A stretch of 64,000 nt of DNA from Amycolatopsis acidiphila (GTDB lineage Bacteria; Actinomycetota; Actinomycetes; Mycobacteriales; Pseudonocardiaceae): positions 7,812,001 to 7,876,000 of the forward strand of contig NZ_CP090063.1 in the NCBI RefSeq assembly GCF_021391495.1, read 5' to 3'. The translations under genes and the position numbers were made by a program. The notes below the pieces were generated by a model that worked only from the letters and a program-made list of their open reading frames with translations, made no database searches and was not told the origin of the DNA. Each line of letters starts with the position of its first letter. Positions within the stretch are counted from its first letter, which is position 1. Shown here one piece after another: positions 25,724 through 36,304 of this stretch.

Positions 25724-26665
25724 TCACGGCCCGCCGAAGACGGTGCCCGCGCTGGACCAGAACACGAAGACGATTACCAGCAGCAGGAGCGCGACGACCC
25801 ACCACACCGGCAGGTCGGGATCGATCGCGAAGAACCGCCTCGCCGGCTCGCCGCCTCGCAAGCCGCCTTCGACGACGTCCCTGCACAGCGGCCCGGCGAG
25901 GTCCGTCCGGAAGAACCGCCTGGCGAACTCTTCGCCGGTCCGCACGCCGCGCAGGAGGACGTCCGGCGGCCCGTGGGAGACGATCTTGCCGTTCCACAGG
26001 ACGGCGACCTCGTGTGCCACTTCCCGTGCGAAGTCCAGGTCGTTCGCCGTGATCAGTACCGTGGCCCGCGCCTTCTCGTTGACCGACTTGATCGCCCTGA
26101 CGATGGCACCCGTGTAGCGGGAATCGAGCGCGGTGTCGACGTCGTCGAGGACGATCAGCGGCATGCCGGACACCAACGCCTGCGCGAGGAGCACCCTGCG
26201 CCTCGCGTGCGCGGGGATCTCCTCGGGGAAGGAACGCGCGAAGGCCTCCAGGCCGAATTCCCGCATCAACGGCGCGGTGGTCGCGTGCACCTCATCGTCC
26301 GTCGCACCGGCACGACGCAGGACACAAGCGACGTTCTCGTAGACGTTCATCGAGGAGAACAGCCAGCTGTCGAACGGGTGTGAGCCGCCGACCACGGCCG
26401 CGATCCCGCCACGAGCACTGACGAGCTCGGCCGAGGTCAGCGACCAGACGTCACGTCCGTCCAGCCGGACGCTGCCGCCCGTCGGCGGCAGCAGGCCCAC
26501 GAGGTGCCGCAGGAGAGTCGTCTTGCCGCACCCCGACTGTCCGAGGATCACCGTGACCTGCCCGTCCGGCACCGACAGCCGAAGCCGGTGCAGCACCGGT
26601 TCGTCGCCGAGAACCGTCGTCACGCCGTCGAATTCGATCTTCAAGGCGCTGGGGGCACTCTCCAT
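25724..26665 (-). CDS. Degenerate ABC ATPase with C-terminal membrane anchor, 313 aa
   Basis: ATG after GGAGGAGGTGAGCGC. Walker A is normal (GQSGCGKTT). The signature region, expected as LSGGQ or VSGGM, reads IPAHARRRVLLAQAL, and Walker B reads LIVLDDVDTALD with Asp where the catalytic Glu should be. After residue ~280 a hydrophobic segment WWVVALLLLVIVFVFW forms a transmembrane helix, unusual for this subunit type. It lies at the end of the R2lox operon, while a canonical Mce ATPase is at 48765-49598. It may be a regulatory or structural paralogue. ATP binding is likely, hydrolysis doubtful. Confidence 0.85.
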   Translation of the reverse strand: MESAPSALKIEFDGVTTVLGDEPVLHRLRLSVPDGQVTVILGQSGCGKTTLLRHLVGLLPPTGGSVRLDGRDVWSLTSAELVSARGGIAAVVGGSHPFDSWLFSSMNVYENVACVLRRAGATDDEVHATTAPLMREFGLEAFARSFPEEIPAHARRRVLLAQALVSGMPLIVLDDVDTALDSRYTGAIVRAIKSVNEKARATVLITANDLDFAREVAHEVAVLWNGKIVSHGPPDVLLRGVRTGEEFARRFFRTDLAGPLCRDVVEGGLRGGEPARRFFAIDPDLPVWWVVALLLLVIVFVFWSSAGTVFGGP

Positions 26666-26719
26666 GCGCTCACCTCCTCCTCACAGTCGGCTACACCGCG
26701 AACTTCACGGCGCGGAAGG

Positions 26720-28351
<1,632 letters not shown>

Positions 28352-28403
28352 CACTTGACCTCCGTCACGCCGACGACGTAGTCACCGGAACCCTGTCCGC
28401 CGC

Positions 28404-28811
28404 TCACGCCTTCAGCAGGTCGTCACGGCCGTCACGCTCGAGCAACGACTCGTAGGCGGGGAACAGGGACTTCGCCGCCGGCACCAGCTTCAGGATCTTC
28501 GAGACCGGTCCCTTCGCCCGGACCTGCCCCTTGGCCATCGCGACGGACAGGTTCACCTTGCCCAGCCAGAACCGGTTGCCGGTGTCGGCCGTCATGAACA
28601 GCTCGACCTGCGGCGTCAGGTCGCTCGCACCCCGGTGCACCTCACCGGAGGGGAAGTCGACCGTCAGGACCGAGTCGGGGTCGGTGTAAGTGATCTGGAG
28701 GACGACGCCGGAGCCCTTCAGCTTCGGGCCCACCTCCGGGTCGGCCAGACCGTTCTCGAAGACACCACCGATGTACTTGTAAACCTCGGAGTCATCCTTG
28801 AACGCACCCAT
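28404..28811 (-). CDS. SCP2 sterol-carrier domain protein, 135 aa
   Basis: ATG with GAGGAG 6 bases upstream. The single domain has the SCP2 pattern: VLQITYTDPDSVLTVDF, then VELFMTADTGNRFWLGKVNLSVAMAKG and GPVSKILKLVPAAKSLFP. Such proteins bind acyl-CoA, fatty acids or sterols in a hydrophobic tunnel. Its place between aldehyde dehydrogenase and acyl-CoA ligase suggests that it carries the hydrophobic intermediate. Well supported as a family member; its ligand is unknown. Confidence 0.88.
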   Translation of the reverse strand: MGAFKDDSEVYKYIGGVFENGLADPEVGPKLKGSGVVLQITYTDPDSVLTVDFPSGEVHRGASDLTPQVELFMTADTGNRFWLGKVNLSVAMAKGQVRAKGPVSKILKLVPAAKSLFPAYESLLERDGRDDLLKA

Positions 28812-28870
28812 TTTGCACTCCTCACTGAGTTTCTTGCGGAAAAATGTGGAATATGGACGGACGGCGGGTT

Positions 28871-30370
28871 TCAGTCCATCCCGATCCAGACCGACTTCGT
28901 CTGTGTGTACCCCAGCAGTGACTCCTCGCCGAGGTCACGGCCGTAACCCGAGGACTTGTAGCCACCGAAGGGAGCCGCCGGGTCGATCATGTTGTACATG
29001 TTCACCCAGACCGTGCCCGCCTCCAGATCACGCGCAACGCGGTGAGCTCGCTTCAGGTCGTTGGTCCACACGCCCGCGGCGAGTCCGTAGACGCTGGAAT
29101 TGGCGCGGCGCACCGCCTCGTCCTCGTCGTCGAACTTCAGGACCGAGAGCACCGGGCCGAAGATCTCGTCGGCGCCGATGGACATCTCGTCCCGCACGTC
29201 GGTGAAGATCGTCGGCTCGAGGAAGTGCCCACCGGCCAGCGCGCCTCCGGGCCGTTCGCCGCCGCACACCAGCGTCGCGCCGTCGCGAACACCCGCCTTG
29301 ACAAAGCCTTCCACCCGGTCCAGCTGCCGCGCCGAGATCAGCGGACCCATCTGGGTGTCCTCATTCAGGCCGTGGCCCAGCTGGATTCCCCGGGCCTCCG
29401 CGGCGAGAGCGGCCACGACCTCGTCGTGGATGTCGCGGTGCACGAACAACCTCGAGCCCGCACAGCACACCTGACCCTGGTTCAGGAAGATGGCGTTGAG
29501 GGCACCCTGCACCGCCGCCTCGATGTTGGCGTCCGGGAAGACGAGGTTCGCCGACTTCCCGCCCAGCTCGAGCGTGAGCTTCTTCAAGCTCCCGGCGCTG
29601 GCGGTCACGATCCGCCGCCCGGTTTCGGTCGACCCGGTGAACGAGATCTTCGCGACGCCCGGGTGGTCGATGAGGGCCTGGCCGGCTTCCGGTCCCAGAC
29701 CCGTCACCAAGTTCAGCACGCCCGGGGGCAGCCCCGCTTCGAGTGCGACCTCGATCAGCCGCAGTGCGCTCAACGACGTGAACTCGGAAGGCTTGAGCAC
29801 CGCGGTGTTCCCCGCGGCGAGCGCCGGTGCCACCTTCCACGACGCGATCATCAACGGGAAGTTCCACGGCACGATCGCGCCGACCACGCCGAGCGGCTCG
29901 CGCTGGGTGTAGACTAGGGCTTCGCCCACCGCGGGCGACACCGGCAGGGTCTGGCCGCCGAGCTTCGTGGTCCACCCGCCGAAGTACCGCCAGATCTGCG
30001 CAGAGAGGCTGACGTCGAGGTAGGTCGACTCGGTGAGTGGCTTCCCGTTGTCCAGCGTCTCGAGGGTGGCCAGTTCCTCGGCGTACTCGTCGATCACGTC
30101 GGCAACGTCCAGCAGCACGCGGCCGCGCGCGGCCGGGCTGAGGCGCCGCCAACCGGCGAAGGCCTTGTGCGCGGTCTCGACGGCGCGGTCCACGTCCGCT
30201 TTGCCGCCTGCCGCGATGTTCGCCAGCAGCGCGCCCGTAGCAGGGTCCGTGGTCGGGATCTCGCCCCCTGCGGCAGCCGTCGTCTCCTCGGCACCGATGA
30301 CGATGCTCGCGGCCGCGTTCTCCAGGAAGGGACGCACCGCCGGCGGAATCTCGACTGACCCCATCGTCAT
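28871..30370 (-). CDS. NAD(P)-dependent aldehyde dehydrogenase, 499 aa
   Basis: ATG start after GAAAGGCG. Classical ALDH motifs: PWNFPLMIASWKVAPALAAG, FTGSTETGRRI, LELGGKSANLVF (general-base Glu), NQGQVCCAGSRLFV (catalytic Cys) and the IFGPVLSVLKF end. Full length. Oxidises an aldehyde to the acid; the operon suggests the substrate is the product of the alcohol dehydrogenase at 33594. Soluble. Substrate not predictable from sequence. Confidence 0.94.
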   Translation of the reverse strand: MTMGSVEIPPAVRPFLENAAASIVIGAEETTAAAGGEIPTTDPATGALLANIAAGGKADVDRAVETAHKAFAGWRRLSPAARGRVLLDVADVIDEYAEELATLETLDNGKPLTESTYLDVSLSAQIWRYFGGWTTKLGGQTLPVSPAVGEALVYTQREPLGVVGAIVPWNFPLMIASWKVAPALAAGNTAVLKPSEFTSLSALRLIEVALEAGLPPGVLNLVTGLGPEAGQALIDHPGVAKISFTGSTETGRRIVTASAGSLKKLTLELGGKSANLVFPDANIEAAVQGALNAIFLNQGQVCCAGSRLFVHRDIHDEVVAALAAEARGIQLGHGLNEDTQMGPLISARQLDRVEGFVKAGVRDGATLVCGGERPGGALAGGHFLEPTIFTDVRDEMSIGADEIFGPVLSVLKFDDEDEAVRRANSSVYGLAAGVWTNDLKRAHRVARDLEAGTVWVNMYNMIDPAAPFGGYKSSGYGRDLGEESLLGYTQTKSVWIGMD

Positions 30371-30428
30371 CAGCGAACGCCTTTCTGACTGGGTTCTTCA
30401 CCAAGCAACTTTGTCTCCACTTCGGGTC

Positions 30429-31055
30429 TCAATCCACCGCGACCGGGTCGACCAGCTCTGCCAGCCGCCGGACGGCGCGGTGCTGCAGTGCGCGCACGGC
30501 GCTGTTCTTCCGCTGCATGACCTGCGCGGTTTCCGACACGGACAGACCGTCGAAGAACCGCAGCCGCAGGCAGATCCGCTGGTCCTCACTCAACTCGAAC
30601 ATCTGCCGGGCGATTTCCTCCCGGCAGGGCTGCGAGAAGACGCTGAACTCCGGAATCACGACGGCCTGCTCCTGCTCGGAAAACTCCGAGACCATCACCT
30701 CGTGCCGGAAGCGTCCCGACTTCACGTGGTCCAGGATGATGTTCCTGGCGATCGTCAGCAGCCAAGCCCGGACGCTGGATCCGAAGTACCGCACCGTGCC
30801 GATGCTGCGGAGCGCACGGAGGAACGTTTCGCTGGTGACGTCTTCGGCAGCGTGTTCGTCGCGCAGCCGTCCTCGTGCGAAGCGGTACACGTCCACCGAG
30901 AACCGACTGTACAGCAGGCCGAACGCCCGGTGGTCACCCTCTTGCGAGGCACGGACCAAAGACCATGGATCCGTTTCGGAGGGCGCGAAGCAGGCCTGGC
31001 CGTGCCCTCTGTCCTCGTCCCCACGTTCGCAGTCAATCGTCGCCATTGACGTCAT
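30429..31055 (-). CDS. ECF-type RNA polymerase sigma factor, 208 aa
   Basis: ATG with AAGGAG 6 bases upstream. Region 2: AFGLLYSRFSVDVYRFARG, then AAEDVTSETFLRALRSI and VRAWLLTIARNIILDH. Region 4: LSEDQRICLRLRFFDGLSV followed by ETAQVMQRKNSAVRALQHRA. No anti-sigma gene lies beside it, unusual for ECF factors; a partner may be elsewhere. Embedded in the oxidation operon it may amplify transcription of that operon, but this is inferred. Confidence 0.9.
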   Translation of the reverse strand: MTSMATIDCERGDEDRGHGQACFAPSETDPWSLVRASQEGDHRAFGLLYSRFSVDVYRFARGRLRDEHAAEDVTSETFLRALRSIGTVRYFGSSVRAWLLTIARNIILDHVKSGRFRHEVMVSEFSEQEQAVVIPEFSVFSQPCREEIARQMFELSEDQRICLRLRFFDGLSVSETAQVMQRKNSAVRALQHRAVRRLAELVDPVAVD

Positions 31056-31115
31056 CCGGAACTCCTTTGTGGCCCACTCGCGGCCGAGACCGGTCCGAAG
31101 CGCGCAGTGTCGCGG

Positions 31116-31430
31116 CTAGTGCTTTTCGAAGTTCTTCACGTACTCCGTGTCCTCGATCGGGGGGTCGACCTTGGTGGACCCGCCCGGGCTGCCGAGTACG
31201 TCGAACGCCGACTTCGCCGATTCCTGGAACGGCCGCCAGCGGTCGTCGACGTGCTGGGCCGGCCTGATGGCCTCGACCGGGCAGACCGGTTCGCACGCCG
31301 CGCAGTCGATGCACTCGGAGGGGTGAATGTAGAGCATGCGCTCGCCCTCGTAGATGCAGTCGACCGGGCATTCCTCGATGCAGGTCATGTCTTTCACGTC
31401 CACGCACGGTTCTCCGATGACGAAAGCCAT
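31116..31430 (-). CDS. fdxA: 7Fe ferredoxin (FdxA type), 104 aa
   Basis: ATG at 31430 is chosen because an AGGAGG site lies just before it; an in-frame GTG at 31439 overlaps that site. Cluster ligands: CVDVKDMTCIEECP (3Fe-4S type spacing) and CIDCAACEPVCP (4Fe-4S). The C-terminal extension is typical of actinobacterial FdxA. It follows the FAD reductase gene by 43 bases, so the pair should deliver electrons from NAD(P)H, probably to the R2lox protein or another oxygenase. Confidence 0.95.
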   Translation of the reverse strand: MAFVIGEPCVDVKDMTCIEECPVDCIYEGERMLYIHPSECIDCAACEPVCPVEAIRPAQHVDDRWRPFQESAKSAFDVLGSPGGSTKVDPPIEDTEYVKNFEKH

Positions 31431-31473
31431 CAGTTCCACCTCCTCAGGGTCGTTCGATGAATGTCGGTGTGCT

Positions 31474-32496
31474 TCAGGCGCCGACTTGGGCGGGAAGGGT
31501 CAAGTCACTCGAGTGCCCCGGCGCGAGCCCGGCCTGCGGGTCGAGCGCCACGGCCGCGTTGTTGACCGCGGTCGCCACTTCGCCGAAACCGACGGCGATG
31601 AGTTTGACCTTGCCGTCGAAGGTTGCGGCGTCGCCGGCCGCGAAGACCTCGGGCAGGTTGGTCCGCATCCTGCTGTCGACCCGGATCGCGCGGCCCTCGA
31701 GTTCGAGCCCCCAATCCTTGATCGGACCGAGGTCCATCAGGAACCCGAGCGCGGCGACGACGACCTGCGCCTTGGTCTCGCGGACCTCGGCCTCGCCGGC
31801 CACCTTGATGGCGACGCTCTCCACCCGGTCCTGCCCACGCAGTTCGGTCACGTTCGCGTCGACCAGCACGGTGCAGGCGGACCGGTGAAGCAATTGGACC
31901 GAGTGCTCGTGCGCGCGGAACTGCCGTCGGCGGTGCACGAGTGTGGTCGACCGCGCACGCGGCAACGCCGCCAGCGCCCAGTCGACCGCGGAATCCCCGC
32001 CGCCGACCACCACGACGTCCTTGTCATCGAGCACCTCCAGCCGCGGGACGAAGTAGCACAGGCCGCGGCCGAGAAAATCCTCGCCTGCCGGGATGGGGCG
32101 CGGGGTGACCGCCCCGACGCCGGAGGTGATCACGACCGCGCGGGCGTCGACCACCACGCCGGCCGACGTCGTGGCCCGCCACCCGCCGTCACGGCGCTCC
32201 AACCGCTGTACCTGCTGCGAAAGCAGGTACAGCGGGGAGAACGGCGCGGCCTGCCGGACGAGGTTGCCGATGAGCTCCTGCCCCGGCACGCCCGGCAGGC
32301 CGGCGATGTCGTAGATCTTCTTCTCGGGGTAGATCGCCTGGACCTGGCCGCCGACCTCGGGAAGGGCGTCGACCACCGCCATGCTCAGGCCGCGGAATCC
32401 TGCGTAGTACGCGCCGAAGAGACCCACCGGCCCGGCGCCGATGAAGAGCAGGTCGACGTTCGTGTTCGCTTCTTGCGCAGAGGTGTCCCGCAGCAT
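31474..32496 (-). CDS. Thioredoxin-reductase-like ferredoxin-NADP reductase, 340 aa
   Basis: ATG at 32496 with AAGGAAA upstream. FAD site LLFIGAGPVGLFGAYYAG at the N-terminus, the VDALPEVGGQVQAIYPEK segment typical of YumC-type reductases, NADPH site VVVVGGGDSAVDWALAA, and the second FAD motif EVFAAGDAATFDGK. There is no CxxC redox pair, so it is not a thioredoxin reductase. With the neighbouring ferredoxin it forms an electron-transfer pair. Confidence 0.9.
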   Translation of the reverse strand: MLRDTSAQEANTNVDLLFIGAGPVGLFGAYYAGFRGLSMAVVDALPEVGGQVQAIYPEKKIYDIAGLPGVPGQELIGNLVRQAAPFSPLYLLSQQVQRLERRDGGWRATTSAGVVVDARAVVITSGVGAVTPRPIPAGEDFLGRGLCYFVPRLEVLDDKDVVVVGGGDSAVDWALAALPRARSTTLVHRRRQFRAHEHSVQLLHRSACTVLVDANVTELRGQDRVESVAIKVAGEAEVRETKAQVVVAALGFLMDLGPIKDWGLELEGRAIRVDSRMRTNLPEVFAAGDAATFDGKVKLIAVGFGEVATAVNNAAVALDPQAGLAPGHSSDLTLPAQVGA

Positions 32497-32558
32497 GTCG
32501 GTGATTTCCTTGGGTTCGAGGTCGGCGTCGACCTGGTTACCGGTGAGAACTCGACGGG

Positions 32559-33542
32559 TCAGGAGCCGACGGCCGTCAGCGCCTGCTCGACCGCCGCTTC
32601 GTCTTCCGCGGCGAACTTGTCCTCGAGCTGCATCGGGGAGTAGTCCTCGTCGATTTCCTCGACCGCGCAGCCCCGTGCGCTCTCGATCGACTCGAGCCTG
32701 CGGTTGACCTTGTCCAACCCGTAATCGGTCATCTCGTCGAGGCTGATGCCGAACGGGGTGTTGTCCCCGAAATTGTCGAACAGCCGCACGATCAGCTGCA
32801 GCGCCGGCTGGAGCAGCTCCTGCATCCGCTCGTCGACGACGTCCCAGTTGCGGTCGTCGGCGGCGACGTGGCGCCGGCAGGTGAAGGTGCCCCACGCCAT
32901 GTGACGCCGCTCGTCGTCGCCGATGTACTTCACGACCTGCTGCATGCCCGGCAGGATGTTGCGGCTCTTGCACACCTTGGCCCACGCGTAGTAACCGGTG
33001 AGGGCGAGACAACCTTCGACCACGTGGTTGTAGGTCACGGACGCGCGGATCTGGGCGGCCGGAGACGGATCCGTCGTCAGCGCGTACAGCGATTTCGGCA
33101 GCTCTTCGGTGAAGATCTTCGTGTACGCCTCGCTGTACTCGACGAACTCGTGGAGGTCGGTGCCGAGACCGACCGCGTCGAACCACAGGCGGAACGCCTG
33201 CATGTGCTTGGCCTCTTCGAAAGTGAACTGCGTCAGGTAAGCCTCGTCGGCCAGCCGGCCTTCGACGGCCATCGCCGTCATGAAGGGCTGCAGGTCCTGG
33301 GTCACGGACTCCTCACCGGCCATGAACTGGGCGGCCAGGATCGACGTGAGCCGCTTCTCGTCGGGGCTCATCGCCGCGAAGTCCTTGGCGTCCTGGGAGA
33401 AGTCGATGTCCTCGGGGTTCCAGAACTTCTTGTTCCCCTTGCGGAACAAGCGCATCGGGAACGACTCCATGCGGAGACCACCCTCGCTCAGACTGCCGAA
33501 GCCCGTGCGCTTGCCGTGTTCGATGTTGCGTTCGATAGCCAT
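32559..33542 (-). CDS. R2-like ligand-binding oxidase (R2lox), 327 aa
   Basis: ATG after GAGGA. A ferritin-like di-metal protein. Counting residues, E77, E110, H113, E176, E211 and H214 coincide, with a constant shift of nine, with the six metal ligands of Mycobacterium tuberculosis R2lox (Rv0233). V80 and Y171 coincide with its Val and Tyr that form the ether cross-link. This separates it from true ribonucleotide reductase R2, and no nrdE/nrdA is near. R2lox has a Mn/Fe cofactor and a bound fatty acid, with unknown physiological reaction. The ferredoxin, reductase, alcohol and aldehyde dehydrogenases around it suggest a role as a hydroxylating oxidase of a hydrophobic compound. Confidence 0.93.
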   Translation of the reverse strand: MAIERNIEHGKRTGFGSLSEGGLRMESFPMRLFRKGNKKFWNPEDIDFSQDAKDFAAMSPDEKRLTSILAAQFMAGEESVTQDLQPFMTAMAVEGRLADEAYLTQFTFEEAKHMQAFRLWFDAVGLGTDLHEFVEYSEAYTKIFTEELPKSLYALTTDPSPAAQIRASVTYNHVVEGCLALTGYYAWAKVCKSRNILPGMQQVVKYIGDDERRHMAWGTFTCRRHVAADDRNWDVVDERMQELLQPALQLIVRLFDNFGDNTPFGISLDEMTDYGLDKVNRRLESIESARGCAVEEIDEDYSPMQLEDKFAAEDEAAVEQALTAVGS

Positions 33543-33593
33543 GAAACTGTCCTCACATCACGAATTTGAGCCGTTGCGGGCGACCGAGGTGGG

Positions 33594-34700
33594 CTAGTAC
33601 CGGATGAGGCCGCGGATGTTCTTGCCGTTGCGCATGTCCTCGTAGCCCTGGTTGACGTCCTCCAGGGAGTACTCGGTGGTGATGAGCTCATCGAGCTTCA
33701 GCAGCCCGGCGTTGTAGAGCTCGAGCAGCCGCGGCACGTCGTGCTGGCCGTTGGACGAACCGAACAGGGAACCGCGGAGCTGCTTTTCGTACAGCGTCAG
33801 CTCGATGAGACTCGTCGTGATCGACGTTTCCTCGGGATGGCCGATGGCCGTGACGACGACCCGGCCGCGCTTCCCGACGAGCGAAAGGGCGGGCGTGATG
33901 TGTGCACCCTCGGCGACGTCCGTGGTGATCACGCACACGTCGGCCAGCTGGCCGCGGGTGAGCTCGCTGACGGTGTTCCACGCCTCGTCCATCGACGCGG
34001 CCGTGTGGGTGGCCCCGAACTCGAGAGCCTTGGTGCGCTTGAACTCGACGGGGTCGATCGCGACGATGAGCCGGGCGCCGGCGATCCGGGCACCCTGGAT
34101 CGCGTTGACGCCGATCCCGCCGACGCCGACGACGACCACAGCGTCACCGGCCCGCACTTCGCCGGATCGGACCGCGCTGCCGAAGCCGGTCGTCACGCCG
34201 CAACCGACGAGCGCGGCCTTGTCCAGCGGAATGCCGTCGTCGATCTTCACGACCGACGCCGCCGGCACGACGGTGTATTCGGAGAAAGTGCCGAGCAGGC
34301 ACATCTGGCCGACGTCTTCGCCGCGGGCGTGGAAGCGGTAGGTGTTGTCCAGCTGCGGGCCGAGCATCACGGCGGCGCCGGCGTCACAGAGGTTGCCCAG
34401 ACCCCGCGCGCAATACGAGCACCGGCCGCAGGCAGGCAGGAAGGTCATGACCACGTGGTCGCCCTCGGCGATGTCCATGACGCCAGGGCCGGCGGCCTCG
34501 ACCACACCGGCGCCTTCGTGGCCGCCGACCAGGGGGTAGGGGAAGGGCAGGTCTCCGGTGACGAGATGCTCGTCGGAGTGGCACAGCCCGCTGGCGGTCA
34601 GCTTGACCAAGACCTCGCCGGCCTTCGGTGGATCCAGGTCTATTTCCTCGACCTGCCACTTTTCGTGCTGTCCCCAAAGGACCGCAGCCTTCGTCTTCAT
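33594..34700 (-). CDS. NDMA-dependent-type zinc alcohol dehydrogenase, 368 aa
   Basis: ATG at 34700 with GAGGAG 9 bases upstream; an upstream TTG at 34709 is less likely. Catalytic zinc ligands in GLCHSDEHLVTG and GGHEGAGVVE, structural zinc ligands in CGRCSYCARGLGNLC, and the Rossmann motif VVGVGGIGVNAIQGA. It resembles the mycobacterial AdhB/NDMA-ADH group, which keeps its nicotinamide cofactor tightly bound and uses another electron carrier. First gene of the R2lox operon; would oxidise the alcohol formed by R2lox. Confidence 0.9.
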   Translation of the reverse strand: MKTKAAVLWGQHEKWQVEEIDLDPPKAGEVLVKLTASGLCHSDEHLVTGDLPFPYPLVGGHEGAGVVEAAGPGVMDIAEGDHVVMTFLPACGRCSYCARGLGNLCDAGAAVMLGPQLDNTYRFHARGEDVGQMCLLGTFSEYTVVPAASVVKIDDGIPLDKAALVGCGVTTGFGSAVRSGEVRAGDAVVVVGVGGIGVNAIQGARIAGARLIVAIDPVEFKRTKALEFGATHTAASMDEAWNTVSELTRGQLADVCVITTDVAEGAHITPALSLVGKRGRVVVTAIGHPEETSITTSLIELTLYEKQLRGSLFGSSNGQHDVPRLLELYNAGLLKLDELITTEYSLEDVNQGYEDMRNGKNIRGLIRY

Positions 34701-34782
34701 TGACGTCAACTCCTCGTAGGTGAAGGACTCGGGTAATCATCACAAGATTCGGCGCGATGCACACCGATCGCGCGAGCCATCG

Positions 34783-34823
34783 GTGGCCCGCGCGTGCCAA
34801 CCCCGCCGACCCGCGCGGGCCAC
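34783..34823 (-). terminator. Hairpin terminator after the histidine kinase
   Basis: A perfect 12-bp inverted repeat (GTGGCCCGCGCG at 34783-34794 and CGCGCGGGCCAC at 34812-34823) with a 17-base loop lies ~70 bases after the kinase stop and ahead of the alcohol dehydrogenase. There is no T-tract, common for actinobacterial terminators. The rest of this 190-base gap should hold the promoter of the R2lox operon. Confidence 0.6.
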
Positions 34824-34891
34824 GCACACGGAAACGGACGCGAAAAGACGTCAGAAAATGAAAAGTAGCCGGCCCGAACGGCGAGACCCGC

Positions 34892-36223
34892 TCAGCCGAC
34901 CGGCATGTCGAGGCAGACGACCAAGCCGCCACCCGAACGCGGGCGGAACCGGATCCGGCCGTCGAGCGACTGGACGATCTGTTCGGCGATCCACAGTCCG
35001 AGCCCCGCGGTGCCACGGTGTTCCCCGGAAACGAACCGCTCGGTGACGATGGGCGCGAGTTCGGCCGGGAAACCCGGCCCCCGGTCGAGGATCATGACCT
35101 GGAGCCGTTCTGGTCCCAGCCGCGCGACGACCTCGACGGGCGCGCCCCGGCTGTGCCGTCCGGCGTTTTCCACGAGGTTGGTGATGACGCGTCGCAGCAG
35201 TTGTGCGTCCAGGCGGGACTGTGCGCCCGGCGGCGTGACGGTGATCCGCAGCTCGGAGCCCGCCAGGCCGGCGGCGTCTCCGGCCGCGGACAAGAACTCC
35301 TTGATGTCGACGACCCGGCGACGCCCGGTGCTGAAGGTGGGCCGCCGGCTCGCGGCGACGTCGCCGAGCGCGTCCATCATCGACGAAAGGTGGCCCGCGT
35401 GGGCCGCCAGCAGCCGCAGGCTGGCCCGGCTGTCGTCGCCTTCGGCCGCCGCCGTGCCGGTTCGCTCGACCAGGTTGTCGGTCAGCGCCTTGAGCGAGGC
35501 GATGGGAGTGCGGAACTCGTGCAGAATGACGTGCAAGCCGGTTTCCTGGGCCTCGTAGGACTTCATGAGGCGGGCACGCAGGTCCCGTTCCTCTTCCGCC
35601 GCCGCCCGTTCCGCGATCGCCTGTGCCCGGGCGGCGCTGTGTGCTTGTATCGCCCGTTCGGTCAACAGCGCGAAGCCGCCCGTCAGTGCTGCGGTGAACA
35701 CCAGGTAGACCGGCCACCACAACCCGGACTGCATGCGGGTGGCCGACGAGGTCTGATCGGCGTCCACCAGCACCGCGATCAGGAAGTAGGCGCCACCGAG
35801 GGCTATCGACATGGCCACAGTGGCCACGAAGGACAGTCGCATCGCCGCGGCCGCGATGACCAGGAACAGCAGCGACACCGCGACGCTGCTCGCACCGCCG
35901 GTGAACGCGATGATGGCCAGCGACAGGACCGAGTCCAGACCGGACACCACCGAAGCGGACCGGATGCTGCGTAACTCGATCGTAGGATCCCAGAAGACGA
36001 TGAGCGCGTAGATGCCGCCGATAGCCAGCCACATCAACCCGATCGCGAGGTGGTGCCGCACGGAGTTCGGCCCGAGCGCGAGGAGCAGCCCGACGGACAC
36101 CACGACGCCGACCCGGACGCTGGCGGGCACCCGTTCCACGATCCGGATGTCGGTCTCCCGGAACGTATCCGTCTGGAGGATCGTGCTTGACCGCACGGAA
36201 CGCCACCACGGTACGGTCGACAT
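34892..36223 (-). CDS. Membrane sensor histidine kinase, 443 aa
   Basis: ATG at 36223 is chosen because GTGGAGG lies 6 bases upstream; the open frame further up overlaps the response-regulator gene. Residues ~40-210 form about six hydrophobic helices (for example VGVVVSVGLLLALG and AVSLLFLVIAAAAM) with no large extracellular loop, so it may sense within the membrane. The HisKA motif is HVILHEFRTPIASLKAL; HATPase_c boxes are NLVENAGRH, DRGPGFP and GTAGLGLWIAEQ. Its partner is the divergent regulator at 36305. It sits between the mce and R2lox operons and may control one or both. Confidence 0.88.
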   Translation of the reverse strand: MSTVPWWRSVRSSTILQTDTFRETDIRIVERVPASVRVGVVVSVGLLLALGPNSVRHHLAIGLMWLAIGGIYALIVFWDPTIELRSIRSASVVSGLDSVLSLAIIAFTGGASSVAVSLLFLVIAAAAMRLSFVATVAMSIALGGAYFLIAVLVDADQTSSATRMQSGLWWPVYLVFTAALTGGFALLTERAIQAHSAARAQAIAERAAAEEERDLRARLMKSYEAQETGLHVILHEFRTPIASLKALTDNLVERTGTAAAEGDDSRASLRLLAAHAGHLSSMMDALGDVAASRRPTFSTGRRRVVDIKEFLSAAGDAAGLAGSELRITVTPPGAQSRLDAQLLRRVITNLVENAGRHSRGAPVEVVARLGPERLQVMILDRGPGFPAELAPIVTERFVSGEHRGTAGLGLWIAEQIVQSLDGRIRFRPRSGGGLVVCLDMPVG

Positions 36224-36304
36224 CGGTGCCTCCACGACGCTGCCGCCAGCGCCTCTGCCGGTGGGCTCGTATAGTGATTTTGTCATCTTCCGACGAGGAG
36301 AGCC

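Noticed and set aside
32559..33542. Ribonucleotide reductase beta subunit
   Set aside because: The cross-link pair and ligand spacing match R2lox, and no alpha subunit lies nearby.
30990..34710. TGACGTCA palindrome at the starts of both the sigma factor and alcohol dehydrogenase genes
   Set aside because: It overlaps the start codons and is short enough to occur by chance; not convincing as an operator.
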